Below, in pieces: positions 19,687-28,459 of a stretch of DNA of 64,000 nucleotides. How positions within the stretch are numbered: the first letter of the stretch is position 1; every line of letters begins with the position of its first letter. The position numbers and the translations under genes were made by a program. Source of the stretch: Peteryoungia rhizophila (GTDB lineage: Bacteria > Pseudomonadota > Alphaproteobacteria > Rhizobiales > Rhizobiaceae); the NCBI RefSeq assembly GCF_004912145.1, contig NZ_STGT01000001.1, forward strand, positions 1,199,874 through 1,263,873. Reading direction: 5' to 3'. The notes beneath the pieces were generated by a model. That model was given only the letters and a program-made list of their open reading frames with translations, was not told where the DNA came from and did no database searches.

Positions 19687-20709
19687 ATGCCTTCTCGGAA
19701 CCTCACCGACGAATTGACCACCGTCGCCGGCCTTGCGTCGGCGGTGGTCGATCATGCCCAGACCTATGGCATAGACATAAACCCTATCTGCAAGGCTCTG
19801 GAGATCGATCCAGAAGCATTTCAGAGCCTCACGGCAAGGATAAGCCTCGACCGCCTGTGCCGGCTCCTAGAGGCTTGTGCGCTGCTGGCCGATGACGAGG
19901 CTTTCGGGCTGACGAGCATCCGGGGCTATGAACCGGGCTCCACCGGGCCCTTCGGCTACGGTCTCATGGCGGCGCCAACCGGACTGGACTTCGTTCGCTT
20001 CCTCCATGACCATATCCAGTATGTCACCCATACCAGCTATTCTCGGCTCTCTGTTGACGAGCGCGGCGCGCATCTCGCCTGGACCTTCGCGCCTGTCATC
20101 GTGAAGCGTGACCAGTATGTCGACATGTCGGTCGGTCTCGTCATGCAGCGGGCGAAGGACCTCACAAATAGCGACGGCATCGAGATCGAACTGGAACGGC
20201 CACAACCTCGCAATGCGCAGCCCTTTCGTCACTTACTGTCACGCCGTGTACGTTTTGCGGCCGGCATGAACTGTGTGCACTTTCCTCGCAGCTTTCTGGA
20301 GGCAAACAACCCCACGGGCGACCGGCGCCTCTTCGAGCTCATGGACCTCCAGTGCCGCAGCCTGAGACCAGCATTGCCGGAGCAAGGGGCGGATTTCCTC
20401 GAACAGGTGCGCCGTTATCTCCTGCTTCACGTCTCCGACGATGAATATCCTCTTTCCGAGATCGCGCCTTATTTCGGGCTCTCGGAGAGGACCTTTCAAA
20501 GACGGCTCGCCGCCCAGGGAACCAGCCTCAACGATTTGCGGGACCAGATCAGGAAAGACGTCAGCTTCAACCTGCTCACGGAAAGTGAGCTGCCGATTTC
20601 GGAAATCTGCTACCGTCTCGGCTATTCGGCACCCAGCGCCTTCACCCGATCCGTGACGCGCTGGTTCGGCTCGTCGCCGACAGAGGTGCGCGAGCGCAAA
20701 TCCGCTTGA
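19687..20709 (+). CDS. AraC family transcriptional regulator
   Basis: A 340-residue regulator. Residues about 20-205 form the Arabinose_bd-like ligand domain seen in OruR/ArgR-type regulators (TSIRGYEPGSTGPFGYGLMA), and the last 100 residues contain two helix-turn-helix motifs (PLSEIAPYFGLSERTFQRRL, then PISEICYRLGYSAPSAFTRS). The effector is unknown. It stands alone between the methyltransferase and a small LuxR-type gene, and shows no clear ribosome site. Confidence 0.85.
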   Translation: MPSRNLTDELTTVAGLASAVVDHAQTYGIDINPICKALEIDPEAFQSLTARISLDRLCRLLEACALLADDEAFGLTSIRGYEPGSTGPFGYGLMAAPTGLDFVRFLHDHIQYVTHTSYSRLSVDERGAHLAWTFAPVIVKRDQYVDMSVGLVMQRAKDLTNSDGIEIELERPQPRNAQPFRHLLSRRVRFAAGMNCVHFPRSFLEANNPTGDRRLFELMDLQCRSLRPALPEQGADFLEQVRRYLLLHVSDDEYPLSEIAPYFGLSERTFQRRLAAQGTSLNDLRDQIRKDVSFNLLTESELPISEICYRLGYSAPSAFTRSVTRWFGSSPTEVRERKSA

Positions 20710-20721
20710 GCGCGCCACCAG

Positions 20722-20753
20722 CTTGACAAAGGCCCGCCGAACGGCCCTAATAT
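20722..20753 (+). promoter_or_regulatory. Probable promoter upstream of the small LuxR-type gene
   Basis: CTTGACA begins at 20722 and TAATAT lies at 20748-20753, a spacing of 19 bases from TTGACA. It would produce a leader of about 140 bases before the gene at 20903. Spacing is longer than ideal, so strength is uncertain. Confidence 0.4.
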
Positions 20754-20902
20754 CTCGTACCGCGCTGCTCTGCACACTTAGTGCCGCTTATTTAGCGTGT
20801 GCGGATAAGTTGTTGGCGTGCAATGTCAACGACACAATTCCAATCAAAATGGTATCAGCGCCGCCTGACGACGTGATGTGATCATCAGGTCGCATATTCT
20901 CC

Positions 20903-21184
20903 ATGGCGGCAATAAAAATCATGAAAACCGATACCAACCGGGCCATCGGGCGAGACCCCGCTTTTCCGGCACTGTCCGACCGCGAAATTCGCTGCCTGCA
21001 GCTCGTGGCCGAAGGCATGCGCTCTGATGAGGCGGCCAATGTGCTCGCGCTATCGAATAATGAAGTGAATCAGGCGCTCATCGGCGCCCAGGAGAAGCTC
21101 GAAGCCAGCAATCTCATGCATGCAGTGAGCCTCGCCATGCTGATCGGCATGATTGATCACGCCGATCCTTATCAACCGAAGTAA
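20903..21184 (+). CDS. Small LuxR-type helix-turn-helix protein
   Basis: A 93-residue protein consisting almost only of a LuxR C-terminal-type DNA-binding domain (LSDREIRCLQLVAEGMRSDE, then a recognition helix around ALSNNEVNQALIGAQEKL). There is no receiver or autoinducer domain. The recognition helix departs from the usual pattern, so DNA binding is plausible rather than certain. Translation could start at 20903 or at an ATG seven codons later; neither has a strong ribosome site. A clear terminator follows, marking it as a single-gene unit. Confidence 0.7.
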   Translation: MAAIKIMKTDTNRAIGRDPAFPALSDREIRCLQLVAEGMRSDEAANVLALSNNEVNQALIGAQEKLEASNLMHAVSLAMLIGMIDHADPYQPK

Positions 21185-21222
21185 GCCGTGCTCCCACGGC
21201 TGGCGGACCACTTCGGATGAAC

Positions 21223-21253
21223 GCCTGGCGCGGCAACGCGCCAGGCTTTTTTT
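21223..21253 (+). terminator. Terminator after the LuxR-type gene
   Basis: GCCTGGCGCG (21223-21232) pairs perfectly with CGCGCCAGGC (21237-21246) around a GCAA loop and is followed by seven T residues. It works in the plus direction and separates this gene from the convergent fabB. Confidence 0.9.
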
Positions 21254-21271
21254 ATGTGCGAACTCTCAGGA

Positions 21272-22495
21272 TCAGCCGTTGTGGCGCTGGAAGACCAGCG
21301 TCGCATTGGTGCCGCCGAAGCCGAAGGAGTTCGACAGGACCGTGTCGATCTTGGCATTGTCGATGCGCTTGCGCACGACCGGCACGCCTTCGAATTCCGG
21401 ATCGAGCTCGGTAATGTGGGCGCTCTCGCCGATGAACTTTTCCTGCATCATCAACAGGCCGTAGATCGATTCCTGAACGCCTGCCGCTCCCAGCGAGTGA
21501 CCTGTCAGCGACTTGGTCGACTGGATGTGCGGGATCTTGTCGCCAAAGACTTCGCGGATCGCGCCGATTTCCTTGCTATCACCCACCGGCGTCGACGTGC
21601 CATGGGTGTTGATGTAATCGACATCTCCGGTGACCGTGGCAAGCGCCTGGCGCATGCAGCGGATCGCGCCCTCGCCCGACGGGGCGACCATGTCGTAACC
21701 GTCCGAGGTTGCGCCATAACCGACGATCTCGGCATAGATCTTGGCGCCGCGAGCCTTGGCATGCTCGAGTTCTTCTACGACCAGGACGCCGGCGCCGCCG
21801 GCGATGACGAAACCGTCACGCGAGACGTCATAGGCCCGGGATGCGGTCGCGGGCGTGTCGTTATACTTCGACGACATGGCTCCCATGGCGTCGAACAGGC
21901 TCGACATGGACCAGTCGAGATCCTCGTGGCCGCCAGCAAAGACCATGTCCTGCTTGCCCCACTGGATCATTTCATAGGCATTGCCGATGCAATGGGCCGA
22001 GGTCGAGCAGGCAGACGAGATCGAATAGTTGACGCCGTGCAGCTTGAACCAGGTGGCAAGCGTGGCGGATGCCGTCGAGGACATCGCCTTCGGCACGGCG
22101 AACGGGCCGATGCGCTTGGGGCTCTTGTTCTGACGGACGATATCGGCCGCTTCGACGATTTGCCGGGTCGACGGACCGCCCGAGCCCATGATAATGCCGA
22201 CGCGCTCGTTCTGCTGATAATCGGCCTCTTCGAGACCGGCATCGGCAATCGCCTGCTTCATGGCCACGTGGTTCCAGGCGCCGCCCTGGGACAGGAAGCG
22301 CATGGCGCGACGATCGACCAGTTCGGTCGGATCCAGCGTCGGTTTGCCCCAGACCTGGCAACGGAAGCCATTTTCAGCGAAATCGGGAGAAAAGGTGATG
22401 CCCGATTTGGCATCGCGCAAGGATGCGGTGACTTCGGCGGCATCGGCACCGATGGAGGACACGATGCCCAGACCCGATATTACAACCCGTCTCAT
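21272..22495 (-). CDS. fabB: 3-oxoacyl-ACP synthase I
   Basis: A 407-residue condensing enzyme that elongates unsaturated acyl-ACP. The catalytic triad is visible: Cys163 in [11 protein letters not shown], His in NTHGTSTP and His in [10 protein letters not shown]. Similarity along the length is to FabB rather than FabF. It follows fabA by 44 bases on the same strand, the classic anaerobic unsaturated fatty-acid operon. Confidence 0.95.
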   Translation of the reverse strand: MRRVVISGLGIVSSIGADAAEVTASLRDAKSGITFSPDFAENGFRCQVWGKPTLDPTELVDRRAMRFLSQGGAWNHVAMKQAIADAGLEEADYQQNERVGIIMGSGGPSTRQIVEAADIVRQNKSPKRIGPFAVPKAMSSTASATLATWFKLHGVNYSISSACSTSAHCIGNAYEMIQWGKQDMVFAGGHEDLDWSMSSLFDAMGAMSSKYNDTPATASRAYDVSRDGFVIAGGAGVLVVEELEHAKARGAKIYAEIVGYGATSDGYDMVAPSGEGAIRCMRQALATVTGDVDYINTHGTSTPVGDSKEIGAIREVFGDKIPHIQSTKSLTGHSLGAAGVQESIYGLLMMQEKFIGESAHITELDPEFEGVPVVRKRIDNAKIDTVLSNSFGFGGTNATLVFQRHNG

Positions 22496-22539
22496 CTCTC
22501 AGACCTTCTTCATGAACTCAAGGTACGGACAGGGCCGGT

Positions 22540-23055
22540 TCAGGCCGCCTTGTCCTTCGACAGACCGACGCGCAGGTCGGTTGCCTGATAGATAGTCTCG
22601 CCATCGGCCTTCAACCAGCCGTCAGCCGTACCGAGTACGAGGCGACCGCGCATGACGCGCTTGAAGTCGATGCCGTATTCGAGAAGCTTGGTCTCGGGAC
22701 GTACCATTCCCTTGAACTTCACTTCGCCTGTCGACAGTGCCATGCCGCGGCCGGGCTCACCCAGCCAGCCGAGGAAGAAACCCGTCAGCTGCCACATGCC
22801 GTCGAGGCCGAGGCAGCCCGGCATGATCGGATTGCCCTGGAAGTGGCAGGGGAAATACCAGTCGTCGGGACGCACGTCGTATGCCGCGCGAATATAGCCC
22901 TTGTCGTATTCGCCACCGGTTTCCGAGATGTCGGTGATCCGGTGCACCATCAGCATGGGCGGAAGGGGGAGCTGCGCATTGCCGGGGCCGAACAGTTCGC
23001 CGCGGCCGCAGGCGAGGATCTCATCGTAGTTGTAGCTGGATTGTCTCGTAACCAT
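22540..23055 (-). CDS. fabA: 3-hydroxydecanoyl-ACP dehydratase/isomerase
   Basis: A 171-residue enzyme that dehydrates 3-hydroxydecanoyl-ACP and isomerises the double bond, the branch point to unsaturated fatty acids. The active-site His71 ([16 protein letters not shown]) and Asp85 are in place. ATG 23055 gives the family start [14 protein letters not shown] and follows a purine-rich GGGGGGAAGAAG site; the frame is open further upstream without homology. It forms an operon with fabB and is divergent from irr. Confidence 0.96.
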   Translation of the reverse strand: MVTRQSSYNYDEILACGRGELFGPGNAQLPLPPMLMVHRITDISETGGEYDKGYIRAAYDVRPDDWYFPCHFQGNPIMPGCLGLDGMWQLTGFFLGWLGEPGRGMALSTGEVKFKGMVRPETKLLEYGIDFKRVMRGRLVLGTADGWLKADGETIYQATDLRVGLSKDKAA

Positions 23056-23276
23056 TGTTCTTCTTCTTCCCCCCTCTGCTTCACATGTCCGGGACCCAAT
23101 AGAGCAAGACGGCGGCAAATTGAAGCCCTGCAGACCTTGCACCGCTTGCCCGGGACCTTGGGCGCCCCATTCTCATATCATGGTCGCATACAGGAAGGAA
23201 AAGACCATCACCAGTGCGGATGGGTCAAAAAACCGCCGAACTTCGGGATGTGTGGGCTCGAAGCTCGGCAGAACTA
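23056..23276. other. Divergent fabA/irr intergenic region
   Basis: The region between the fabA start and the irr promoter holds the fabA promoter at 23097-23125 and no convincing gene. An open frame that extends irr upstream to 23214 has no family similarity. I see no perfect palindrome like the iron-control elements bound by Irr. Confidence 0.5.
23097..23125 (-). promoter_or_regulatory. Candidate fabA promoter
   Basis: On the minus strand CTTCAA (23125-23120) and CTATTG (23102-23097) are 17 bases apart, about 40 bases upstream of the fabA start. It matches the rhizobial consensus at most key positions. Confidence 0.45.
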
Positions 23277-23305
23277 TTGAAACACCCTGATTTTGCAGCT
23301 ATATC
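23277..23305 (+). promoter_or_regulatory. Candidate irr promoter
   Basis: TTGAAA (23277-23282) and TATATC (23300-23305) are separated by 17 bases. The expected start near 23312 gives a leader of about 50 bases and supports ATG 23361, rather than earlier in-frame codons, as the irr start. Confidence 0.55.
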
Positions 23306-23360
23306 CACATTTGCGTACACTGAAATGGTACCGCAACGGGACTGGAGTGCGTCTTTGACG

Positions 23361-23777
23361 ATGGCAAATTGCCAAACGGGCATCGAACTGAAACTGCGCC
23401 GCTCGGGCCTTCGCCCGACGAAGCAGCGCATTGCGCTGGCCGGACTGCTGTTCGCCAAGGGTGACCGCCACCTGACCGTGGAAGAATTGCATGACGAGGC
23501 GCTGGCCGCCGATTTTCCGGTCTCGCTGGCTACCGTCTACAATACCCTGCATCAATTCACCGAAGCCGGCCTGATCCGGGTTCTCGCTGTCGAGAGCTCG
23601 AAGACCTATTTCGACACCAATGTCTCGGACCATCATCACTTTTTCGTCGAAGGTGAAAACAGGGTACTGGACATCCCGGTCAACAATATCAGCATCGACA
23701 ATCTGCCGCCGGCACCGGAGGGCATGGAAATCGCCCATGTCGACGTTGTTATCCGGCTGCGGCCCAAGCAGGGCTGA
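23361..23777 (+). CDS. irr: Iron response regulator Irr (Fur family)
   Basis: A 138-residue Fur-superfamily regulator that controls iron and haem genes when iron is scarce. The segment LRRSGLRPTKQRIALAGLLF, the winged helix VSLATVYNTLHQFTEAGLIR and the haem-linked HHH motif in SDHHHFF are characteristic of rhizobial Irr. The N-terminal haem regulatory motif (CP dipeptide) of Bradyrhizobium Irr is absent, as in Rhizobium. It lies next to fabA, the usual rhizobial arrangement. ATG 23361 was chosen over 23325 because of the promoter position and family length. Confidence 0.92.
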   Translation: MANCQTGIELKLRRSGLRPTKQRIALAGLLFAKGDRHLTVEELHDEALAADFPVSLATVYNTLHQFTEAGLIRVLAVESSKTYFDTNVSDHHHFFVEGENRVLDIPVNNISIDNLPPAPEGMEIAHVDVVIRLRPKQG

Positions 23778-23801
23778 TATTCCTCACCCTCGCCCTGCCC
23801 T

Positions 23802-24437
23802 TCACATCACCTCATCGGGATGCCGGCCCGGCTTGTGCTTGTAGGTCGGGAAGGTCCAACCGAAGTACAGCGCTCCTCCCCGGATGATGAAGGCCGCCAA
23901 AGCGCCGATGACGGACGCCGCATAGAGCGGCATGCCCAATTCGTTGGCCCCGGTGAACACGGCTGCGCCAACCAGGGCCGCCGTGATGTAGATCTCCGGT
24001 CTGAGCAGCACCGATGGCTCGTTGGCCAGAAGATCGCGCAGGACACCGCCGAGGCTTGCCGTCAGTGTACCCGTCACGATCGCGATCGTCGGGGACCCGG
24101 TCGCGGCCAGACCTTTCGCCGCGCCCATCACGCAATAGGCCGAGAGCCCGATCGCATCGAGCCAGATCAGCAGGCGGTAACGCGATTCGACCATATGGGC
24201 GGTGAAGAAGACCACGACGCCGATCGCGCAGCAGATCAGGATGTAATCTGGGTTGAGCACCCAGAAGACCGGCACACGCCCAAGCACGATGTCGCGGACC
24301 GTGCCGCCGCCGAGACCTGTCACCACCGCGAAGAACAGGAAGCCGATCATGTCGAGCTGCTTGCGTGACGCAGTGAGCGCGCCTGTGGCGGCAAACAGAG
24401 CGATCCCGGCATAATCGAGGTAAGACAGGAACGACAT
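23802..24437 (-). CDS. UPF0126/YicG-type trimeric cation channel family membrane protein
   Basis: A 211-residue protein with about six or seven hydrophobic helices and the repeated signature GGGTVRDIVLGRVP and GGVLRDLLANEPS, one in each half, diagnostic of the UPF0126 (YicG/TRIC-like) family. Members are inner-membrane proteins suspected of transporting small ions or amino acids. ATG 24437 follows an AAGGA site; the upstream extension to 24485 adds a charged, non-homologous segment. It is convergent with irr. Confidence 0.85.
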   Translation of the reverse strand: MSFLSYLDYAGIALFAATGALTASRKQLDMIGFLFFAVVTGLGGGTVRDIVLGRVPVFWVLNPDYILICCAIGVVVFFTAHMVESRYRLLIWLDAIGLSAYCVMGAAKGLAATGSPTIAIVTGTLTASLGGVLRDLLANEPSVLLRPEIYITAALVGAAVFTGANELGMPLYAASVIGALAAFIIRGGALYFGWTFPTYKHKPGRHPDEVM

Positions 24438-24562
24438 GGCTGGTTTCCTTGCTGAAGCCTTCAGTCGGGGCCAGATTTGGATCACGCCGTTAAGGGTGAG
24501 GCAAGTCGCAGCCGCTAGACTTCCCCATCGTTCAGCACAGATTGCGCTTCGGAGTCCAGACC

Positions 24563-25039
24563 GTGACCTTCCTCTCCCGCTTCCTTCTCCTCGTCGTCGC
24601 GACCGGCCTTTGCGCCGGGCCCGCCGTCGCCCAGCAGGAATTGCTGACCGATCCTGAAATCTACGAGAAGAACCACTACGCCAAGCGTTGTGACGAGGTG
24701 CAATATGGCGGCCGCTTCATCGACCGTATCGACATCAACAATGACGGCATCAAGGACGCCGTCACCAACAGCAGTGAAATTGTCTGTGACGGTGTGCGCG
24801 GCCCTGATTGCTCGGCCGAGGGCTGCCCATTCAACTTCTATCTTCAGGTGAAGGAAGGTGGCTACTTCATGATCGCCACGGCGCAGATGTACACTTATGA
24901 TTTCATCAAGCGCTTCGGCAACATGGTTTTCGTGCTGAAGATGCATCCCCGCTATTGTGAACGGGAAGAGGGCCAGGAGCCCTGTGCCATGACCGTGAGG
25001 GTCCGCGGAACCAAATTCCTGACGATCTCGAAGAAGTGA
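24563..25039 (+). CDS. Secreted protein of unknown function
   Basis: A 158-residue protein with a clear signal peptide (VTFLSRFLLLVVATGLCAGP, cleaved near PAVAQ). The mature part has six cysteines, several spaced as if in disulfide pairs, and an EF-hand-like DINNDGIKDAV segment that may bind calcium. I do not recognise a named family. GTG 24563 is preferred, because GGAG lies eight bases upstream; TTG 24542 would add seven residues. It ends six bases before the convergent YdcF gene. Confidence 0.6.
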   Translation: MTFLSRFLLLVVATGLCAGPAVAQQELLTDPEIYEKNHYAKRCDEVQYGGRFIDRIDINNDGIKDAVTNSSEIVCDGVRGPDCSAEGCPFNFYLQVKEGGYFMIATAQMYTYDFIKRFGNMVFVLKMHPRYCEREEGQEPCAMTVRVRGTKFLTISKK

Positions 25040-25045
25040 CTGATT

Positions 25046-25837
25046 TCACGGCGCCGGGAAGACGTCGTCTATCCGCCCGAGCGTCCGATAGGCGAGCAAA
25101 CCCACCCATTCCCTCACCGCCGTCGACATCTGCTGCGCATTCAGGCTCGGCTGGGTGAAGTCGAGCGCAAGAGAGACGTTGCCGGCCGTGCGGTAATCGA
25201 CCGGCCAGGGCGCCACGTCCACACCCGCCTTGCGAAACAGGCCGACGGAACGTGGCATGTGGAAGGCAGACGTGATCAGCAGGCATTGGCCCAGACCGCT
25301 GGAGGCCAGAAGCTCACGACTGTTCTGCGCGTTTTCATCGGTGTTTCTCGAGGTGGTCTCGGCAATCAACCTGTCGCGAGCGATCCCAAATGCCTCGAAG
25401 AACCGGATCGAGGCGGCGGCATCGCCCTCATAGGCACCGCTGAGCGACCCATCGCCGCCCGACACCAGGATCTTTGCATCGGGATAAAGGATGGCCAGCC
25501 TCAGCGCCTCGACGAAGCGGTCGGCTGCCTGATTGAGATCCATGCCGCCCCGGGCGGTTGTCACCTCCGTCTCGAAGGCACCGCCCAGAACGATCATGCA
25601 GGAAAGCGCCTGAGGGTCGGCGGCCGGGCGCGGAAAGCGGGCTTCGAGGCTCTGCAGCAGGAGCGAGCCCAGCGAGGTATAGAGGGTCAGGAAGAGCACG
25701 ACCAGGGACAGAGACAGAGCGGCTACCGCCGTGCGCAGCCAGCGCATCCAGATCAGAACGAGCGCGAGACAGCCGAAAAAGAACACCAGAGACAATGGCT
25801 GGACAAGGTTCCAGAAAATCTTGGAAACGACGAACAC
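25046..25837 (-). CDS. YdcF (DUF218) family membrane protein
   Basis: A 263-residue protein with two N-terminal hydrophobic helices followed by a periplasmic DUF218 domain (MIVLGGAFE, ILVSGGDGSLSGAYEGDAAA, ETTSRNTDENAQNS, LLITSAFHMPRS). The family includes ElyC/SanA proteins involved in envelope integrity. GTG 25837 is chosen because GGGAGA sits nine bases upstream and homology begins there; the longer frame to 25951 looks non-coding. Confidence 0.85.
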   Translation of the reverse strand: MFVVSKIFWNLVQPLSLVFFFGCLALVLIWMRWLRTAVAALSLSLVVLFLTLYTSLGSLLLQSLEARFPRPAADPQALSCMIVLGGAFETEVTTARGGMDLNQAADRFVEALRLAILYPDAKILVSGGDGSLSGAYEGDAAASIRFFEAFGIARDRLIAETTSRNTDENAQNSRELLASSGLGQCLLITSAFHMPRSVGLFRKAGVDVAPWPVDYRTAGNVSLALDFTQPSLNAQQMSTAVREWVGLLAYRTLGRIDDVFPAP

Positions 25838-25980
25838 TGCGGCATTCTCCCTGCCCAGGACCCTGGGGCTTTCATCGGACCGGCCGCATCGCGTGGAGAG
25901 GCCAGCTTCGCTCAAGGAGGCGTTACTAAACCCTCGACCCACTGTCATCATTTGAATTTTGAATTTTTCGGGAGCTCACC

Positions 25981-26178
25981 ATGCGCTTTGCCGTCGACAC
26001 CGTGGACGAATCTGGCAACGATCGCCTCTATATCGGCACTCCCGTCGAAGTCCGCGAGGACAAGCTGCACCTCAAGCTGCGCGACGGCGAGGTGAAGCTC
26101 GACATCGCCAAGATCATCGACTGGTTTCAGATCGATCTCTCGAAGAGCGGCGAACGGGTGGAATTGTTTCGGCGGTGA
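25981..26178 (+). CDS. Small conserved-looking protein of unknown function
   Basis: A 65-residue acidic/basic mixed protein (MRFAVDTVDESGNDRLYIGT) with alternating beta-strand-like segments and no membrane helix or signal. ATG 25981 follows GGGAG at a normal distance, and codon use resembles that of neighbouring genes. I do not recognise the family. It is divergent from the YdcF gene by 143 bases. Confidence 0.6.
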   Translation: MRFAVDTVDESGNDRLYIGTPVEVREDKLHLKLRDGEVKLDIAKIIDWFQIDLSKSGERVELFRR

Positions 26179-26302
26179 GGGGCTAAAAGAACTTGGAAGC
26201 ACACAAACGAGCCTGCTGGAGGTGATCGGGACATAGTGGTGGAAAGGGGCAAGGCTCCCCCGCCGCTCCTACGTGAACGCCTCTGAGAGGTGTGACCCCT
26301 GT

Positions 26303-26752
26303 CTAGTTTTGGGGTCGGCTAATCCGCACCATGTAGGTGGTGAATGCCGCGCAGGCACCCAGCATAGATATGGCTTCATGCTCTCCGCCTTGCATACCCT
26401 CGTCCCCAAGCATGGGATGGCGAATCCCGTTAGCGTCGCTGGTGTAACCGTATATCTTGCTGAAGCCGTCCCTCAGAGCTTGGTGCATCGGGTGTGCCCT
26501 GATGAGGTCCTGAAGGGCGTCCTTGAACGTGAGCTTACCCGTAAGCGTGCGGGCTACGGATTCAACGGCGTGGATACTCTCCCGCATGCTGTCTCCATAC
26601 TTGCCAGCGGTTAGCAGCGAGCCCGCCTGCAAAAGGTGATGCCGGGCTGCACTAAGTCCCGTCTCATCTAGAACGCTGACCGCTTCACGGATGGTCTGGC
26701 CCTCTTGCTCAGAAGTGATTGCAAAAAGGGACCCCTCAATGAGCCGATTCAC
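26303..26752 (-). pseudogene. Truncated AbiJ-like (abortive infection) protein, C-terminal part only
   Basis: About 149 residues match the C-terminal half of AbiJ-NTD4-type proteins as I recall them: ITSEQEGQTIREAV, SMRESIHAVESVARTLTG, then FSKIYGYTSDANGIRH and AISMLGACAAFTTY. That half is a HEPN-like RNase-related domain; intact proteins are about 300 residues with an N-terminal domain that is absent here. The frame runs on without a stop into the tRNA-Ala gene at 26846, so the truncation point is at the tRNA 3' end, the classic integration site. The only internal start is GTG 26752 with a poor ribosome site. It is probably a relic of a lost island rather than a working gene. Confidence 0.6.
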
Positions 26753-26845
26753 AAGCGCCCACCCGTGGGACTTCCTTGGGACTTGCCAAACGGGTGCACA
26801 TACGCAAGACGCTGGGAAGCCACGAATTTTAGGGATTGAAAAATT

Positions 26846-26921
<76 letters not shown>

Positions 26922-27022
26922 ATCAGGGTACCGGGTAATCTCCGGCTCCGGGAACCCCTTGGAAAGCACCGCTTCCGTCGGGGTGGCGGCTTGATACTTC
27001 CGGTAGTCGGAGATGGCAAGCC

Positions 27023-27060
27023 GAAAAATGAAAGCCCGGGCATTTTTTTAAGCCCGGGCT
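27023..27060 (-). terminator. Terminator after the FYDLN-acid gene
   Basis: On the minus strand AGCCCGGGC (27060-27052) pairs perfectly with GCCCGGGCT (27041-27033), followed by a T-rich stretch (rc of 27021-27032). It ends transcription of the gene at 27077-27460. Confidence 0.8.
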
Positions 27061-27076
27061 CGAAATCCTTGAAATA

Positions 27077-27460
27077 TCAGACTTCGTCGTCGTCGCCGTT
27101 GACCCCGATCAGGCCGGTCACGTCATCGTCGTCATCGTCTTCGTCGGCTTCGAGGAAGGTGTCGTCGTCATCGCCGTCGATCTCGACGTCATCGTCGCCG
27201 ATATCCGGGATGTCGTCGCCCGATGCCTCGTCCGCGTCCTCGAGGGACACGAGCTCGACATCCGTGTTTTCGGTATCGACTTCGGCGACTTCCTCTTCCT
27301 CAGCCTTCTCCATGATGGCTGCGACCGAGGTTTCCTCGAAATAGGAAAGCGGCCAGGACTTGTTCGTGTACGGCGACACGATCGGGTCCTTGTTCAGGTC
27401 GTAGAATTTCTTGCCGGTGTCGGGGCAAGTGCGTTTCGTTCCAAGTTCTGCCTTCGCCAC
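27077..27460 (-). CDS. TIGR02300/FYDLN-acid family protein
   Basis: A 127-residue protein with a short conserved head (LGTKRTCPDTGKKFYDLNKD) and an extremely acidic Asp/Glu tail. The family is found in alphaproteobacteria, is of unknown function, and is named after this FYDLN motif; the two Cys/Thr-Gly residues suggest a small metal or nucleic-acid-binding head. GTG 27460 is chosen because GAGG lies eight bases upstream, while a TTG six bases earlier would be too close to it. It is divergent from cmk. Confidence 0.88.
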   Translation of the reverse strand: MAKAELGTKRTCPDTGKKFYDLNKDPIVSPYTNKSWPLSYFEETSVAAIMEKAEEEEVAEVDTENTDVELVSLEDADEASGDDIPDIGDDDVEIDGDDDDTFLEADEDDDDDDVTGLIGVNGDDDEV

Positions 27461-27680
27461 TGTCAAAGCCTCATGAAGTCGTGAAGATTAAGGGCATGCG
27501 CCAAGCGCCCGGCGCGAGGCCGGCCAAACTGTAGTCGGTCCCCTTAATCGCTGATGACCGTCCTGTCAAAGGCTATCTGCGCAGGTATTTTGGCAACCGT
27601 GGGTTCGCATGCTTCGCTTGGCAAGGGGACACAAGATTTGTATCAGCGATGGCATGAGAGACAGAGACAATGAGGATCGA
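27461..27680. other. FYDLN-cmk intergenic region (no aroA)
   Basis: The 220 bases between the two divergent genes hold a possible cmk promoter (CTTGGC 27619-27624, GTATCA 27642-27647, 17-base spacing) and no reading frame. In Sinorhizobium and Agrobacterium aroA normally lies here; no aroA remnant is visible. Confidence 0.5.
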
Positions 27681-28307
27681 ATGATCATCGCCATCGATGG
27701 ACCGGCCGCCGCCGGCAAGGGGACGCTGTCGCGGCGGATCGCGGAGGCCTACGGCTTCCATCACCTCGATACAGGTCTCACCTATCGTGCGACCGCCAAG
27801 GCGCTTCTCGACGCCGGACTGCCGCTCGACGACGAGGCGGTCGCCGAGCGCATGGCGCTTGCCGTTGAGCTGGCTGGTCTCGACCGCGATATTCTTTCAG
27901 CACACGAGATCGGTGAAGCGGCGTCGAAGATCGCGGTGATGCCTGCCGTCCGCCGGGCGCTGGTCGAGGCGCAACGTGCCTTTTCGAAGCGCATGCCGGG
28001 TACGGTTCTGGATGGGCGCGACATCGGCACCGTCGTCTGCCCGGAGGCGCCCGTGAAGCTCTACGTCACGGCCTCGCCGGAGGTGCGGGCGAGGCGTCGA
28101 TTTGACGAGATCATCGCGAAGGGCGGCGCCGCAGATTTCGACGCAATTTTCGCCGATGTGAAGACGCGAGACGAACGCGACATGGGCCGGGCCGACAGCC
28201 CTTTGAAACCAGCTGATGACGCGCACTTGCTAGATACTTCCGAAATGAGTATAGAGGCCGCATTCTTGGCAGCTAAGACAATCATCGACGCTGCCCTGAC
28301 GAAATGA
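27681..28307 (+). CDS. cmk: (d)CMP kinase
   Basis: A 208-residue nucleoside monophosphate kinase that phosphorylates CMP and dCMP. The P-loop is GPAAAGKGT near the N-terminus; [12 protein letters not shown], the [15 protein letters not shown] motif and the [18 protein letters not shown] lid segment identify the family. ATG 27681 follows GAGGA and gives the standard [15 protein letters not shown] start. rpsA follows 152 bases downstream, a conserved pair. Confidence 0.95.
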   Translation: MIIAIDGPAAAGKGTLSRRIAEAYGFHHLDTGLTYRATAKALLDAGLPLDDEAVAERMALAVELAGLDRDILSAHEIGEAASKIAVMPAVRRALVEAQRAFSKRMPGTVLDGRDIGTVVCPEAPVKLYVTASPEVRARRRFDEIIAKGGAADFDAIFADVKTRDERDMGRADSPLKPADDAHLLDTSEMSIEAAFLAAKTIIDAALTK

Positions 28308-28459
28308 AGTGACCAGGACCCGGCCATGCCGGAGCCTTATGGCCGACACCCAGTCCCCGCGCCGGATTGCTCTTCAGATGAGAGCGGATCGGATGCCGGC
28401 CAAGATCAACACCAACCCCCGGCGCTCACGCATCCAGTGGGATGCGACTAGGAGATTTC

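Noticed and set aside
26237..26243. TGGTGGA as a possible att copy of the tRNA 3' end
   Set aside because: Only seven bases match the tRNA end; too short to claim a duplicated attachment site.
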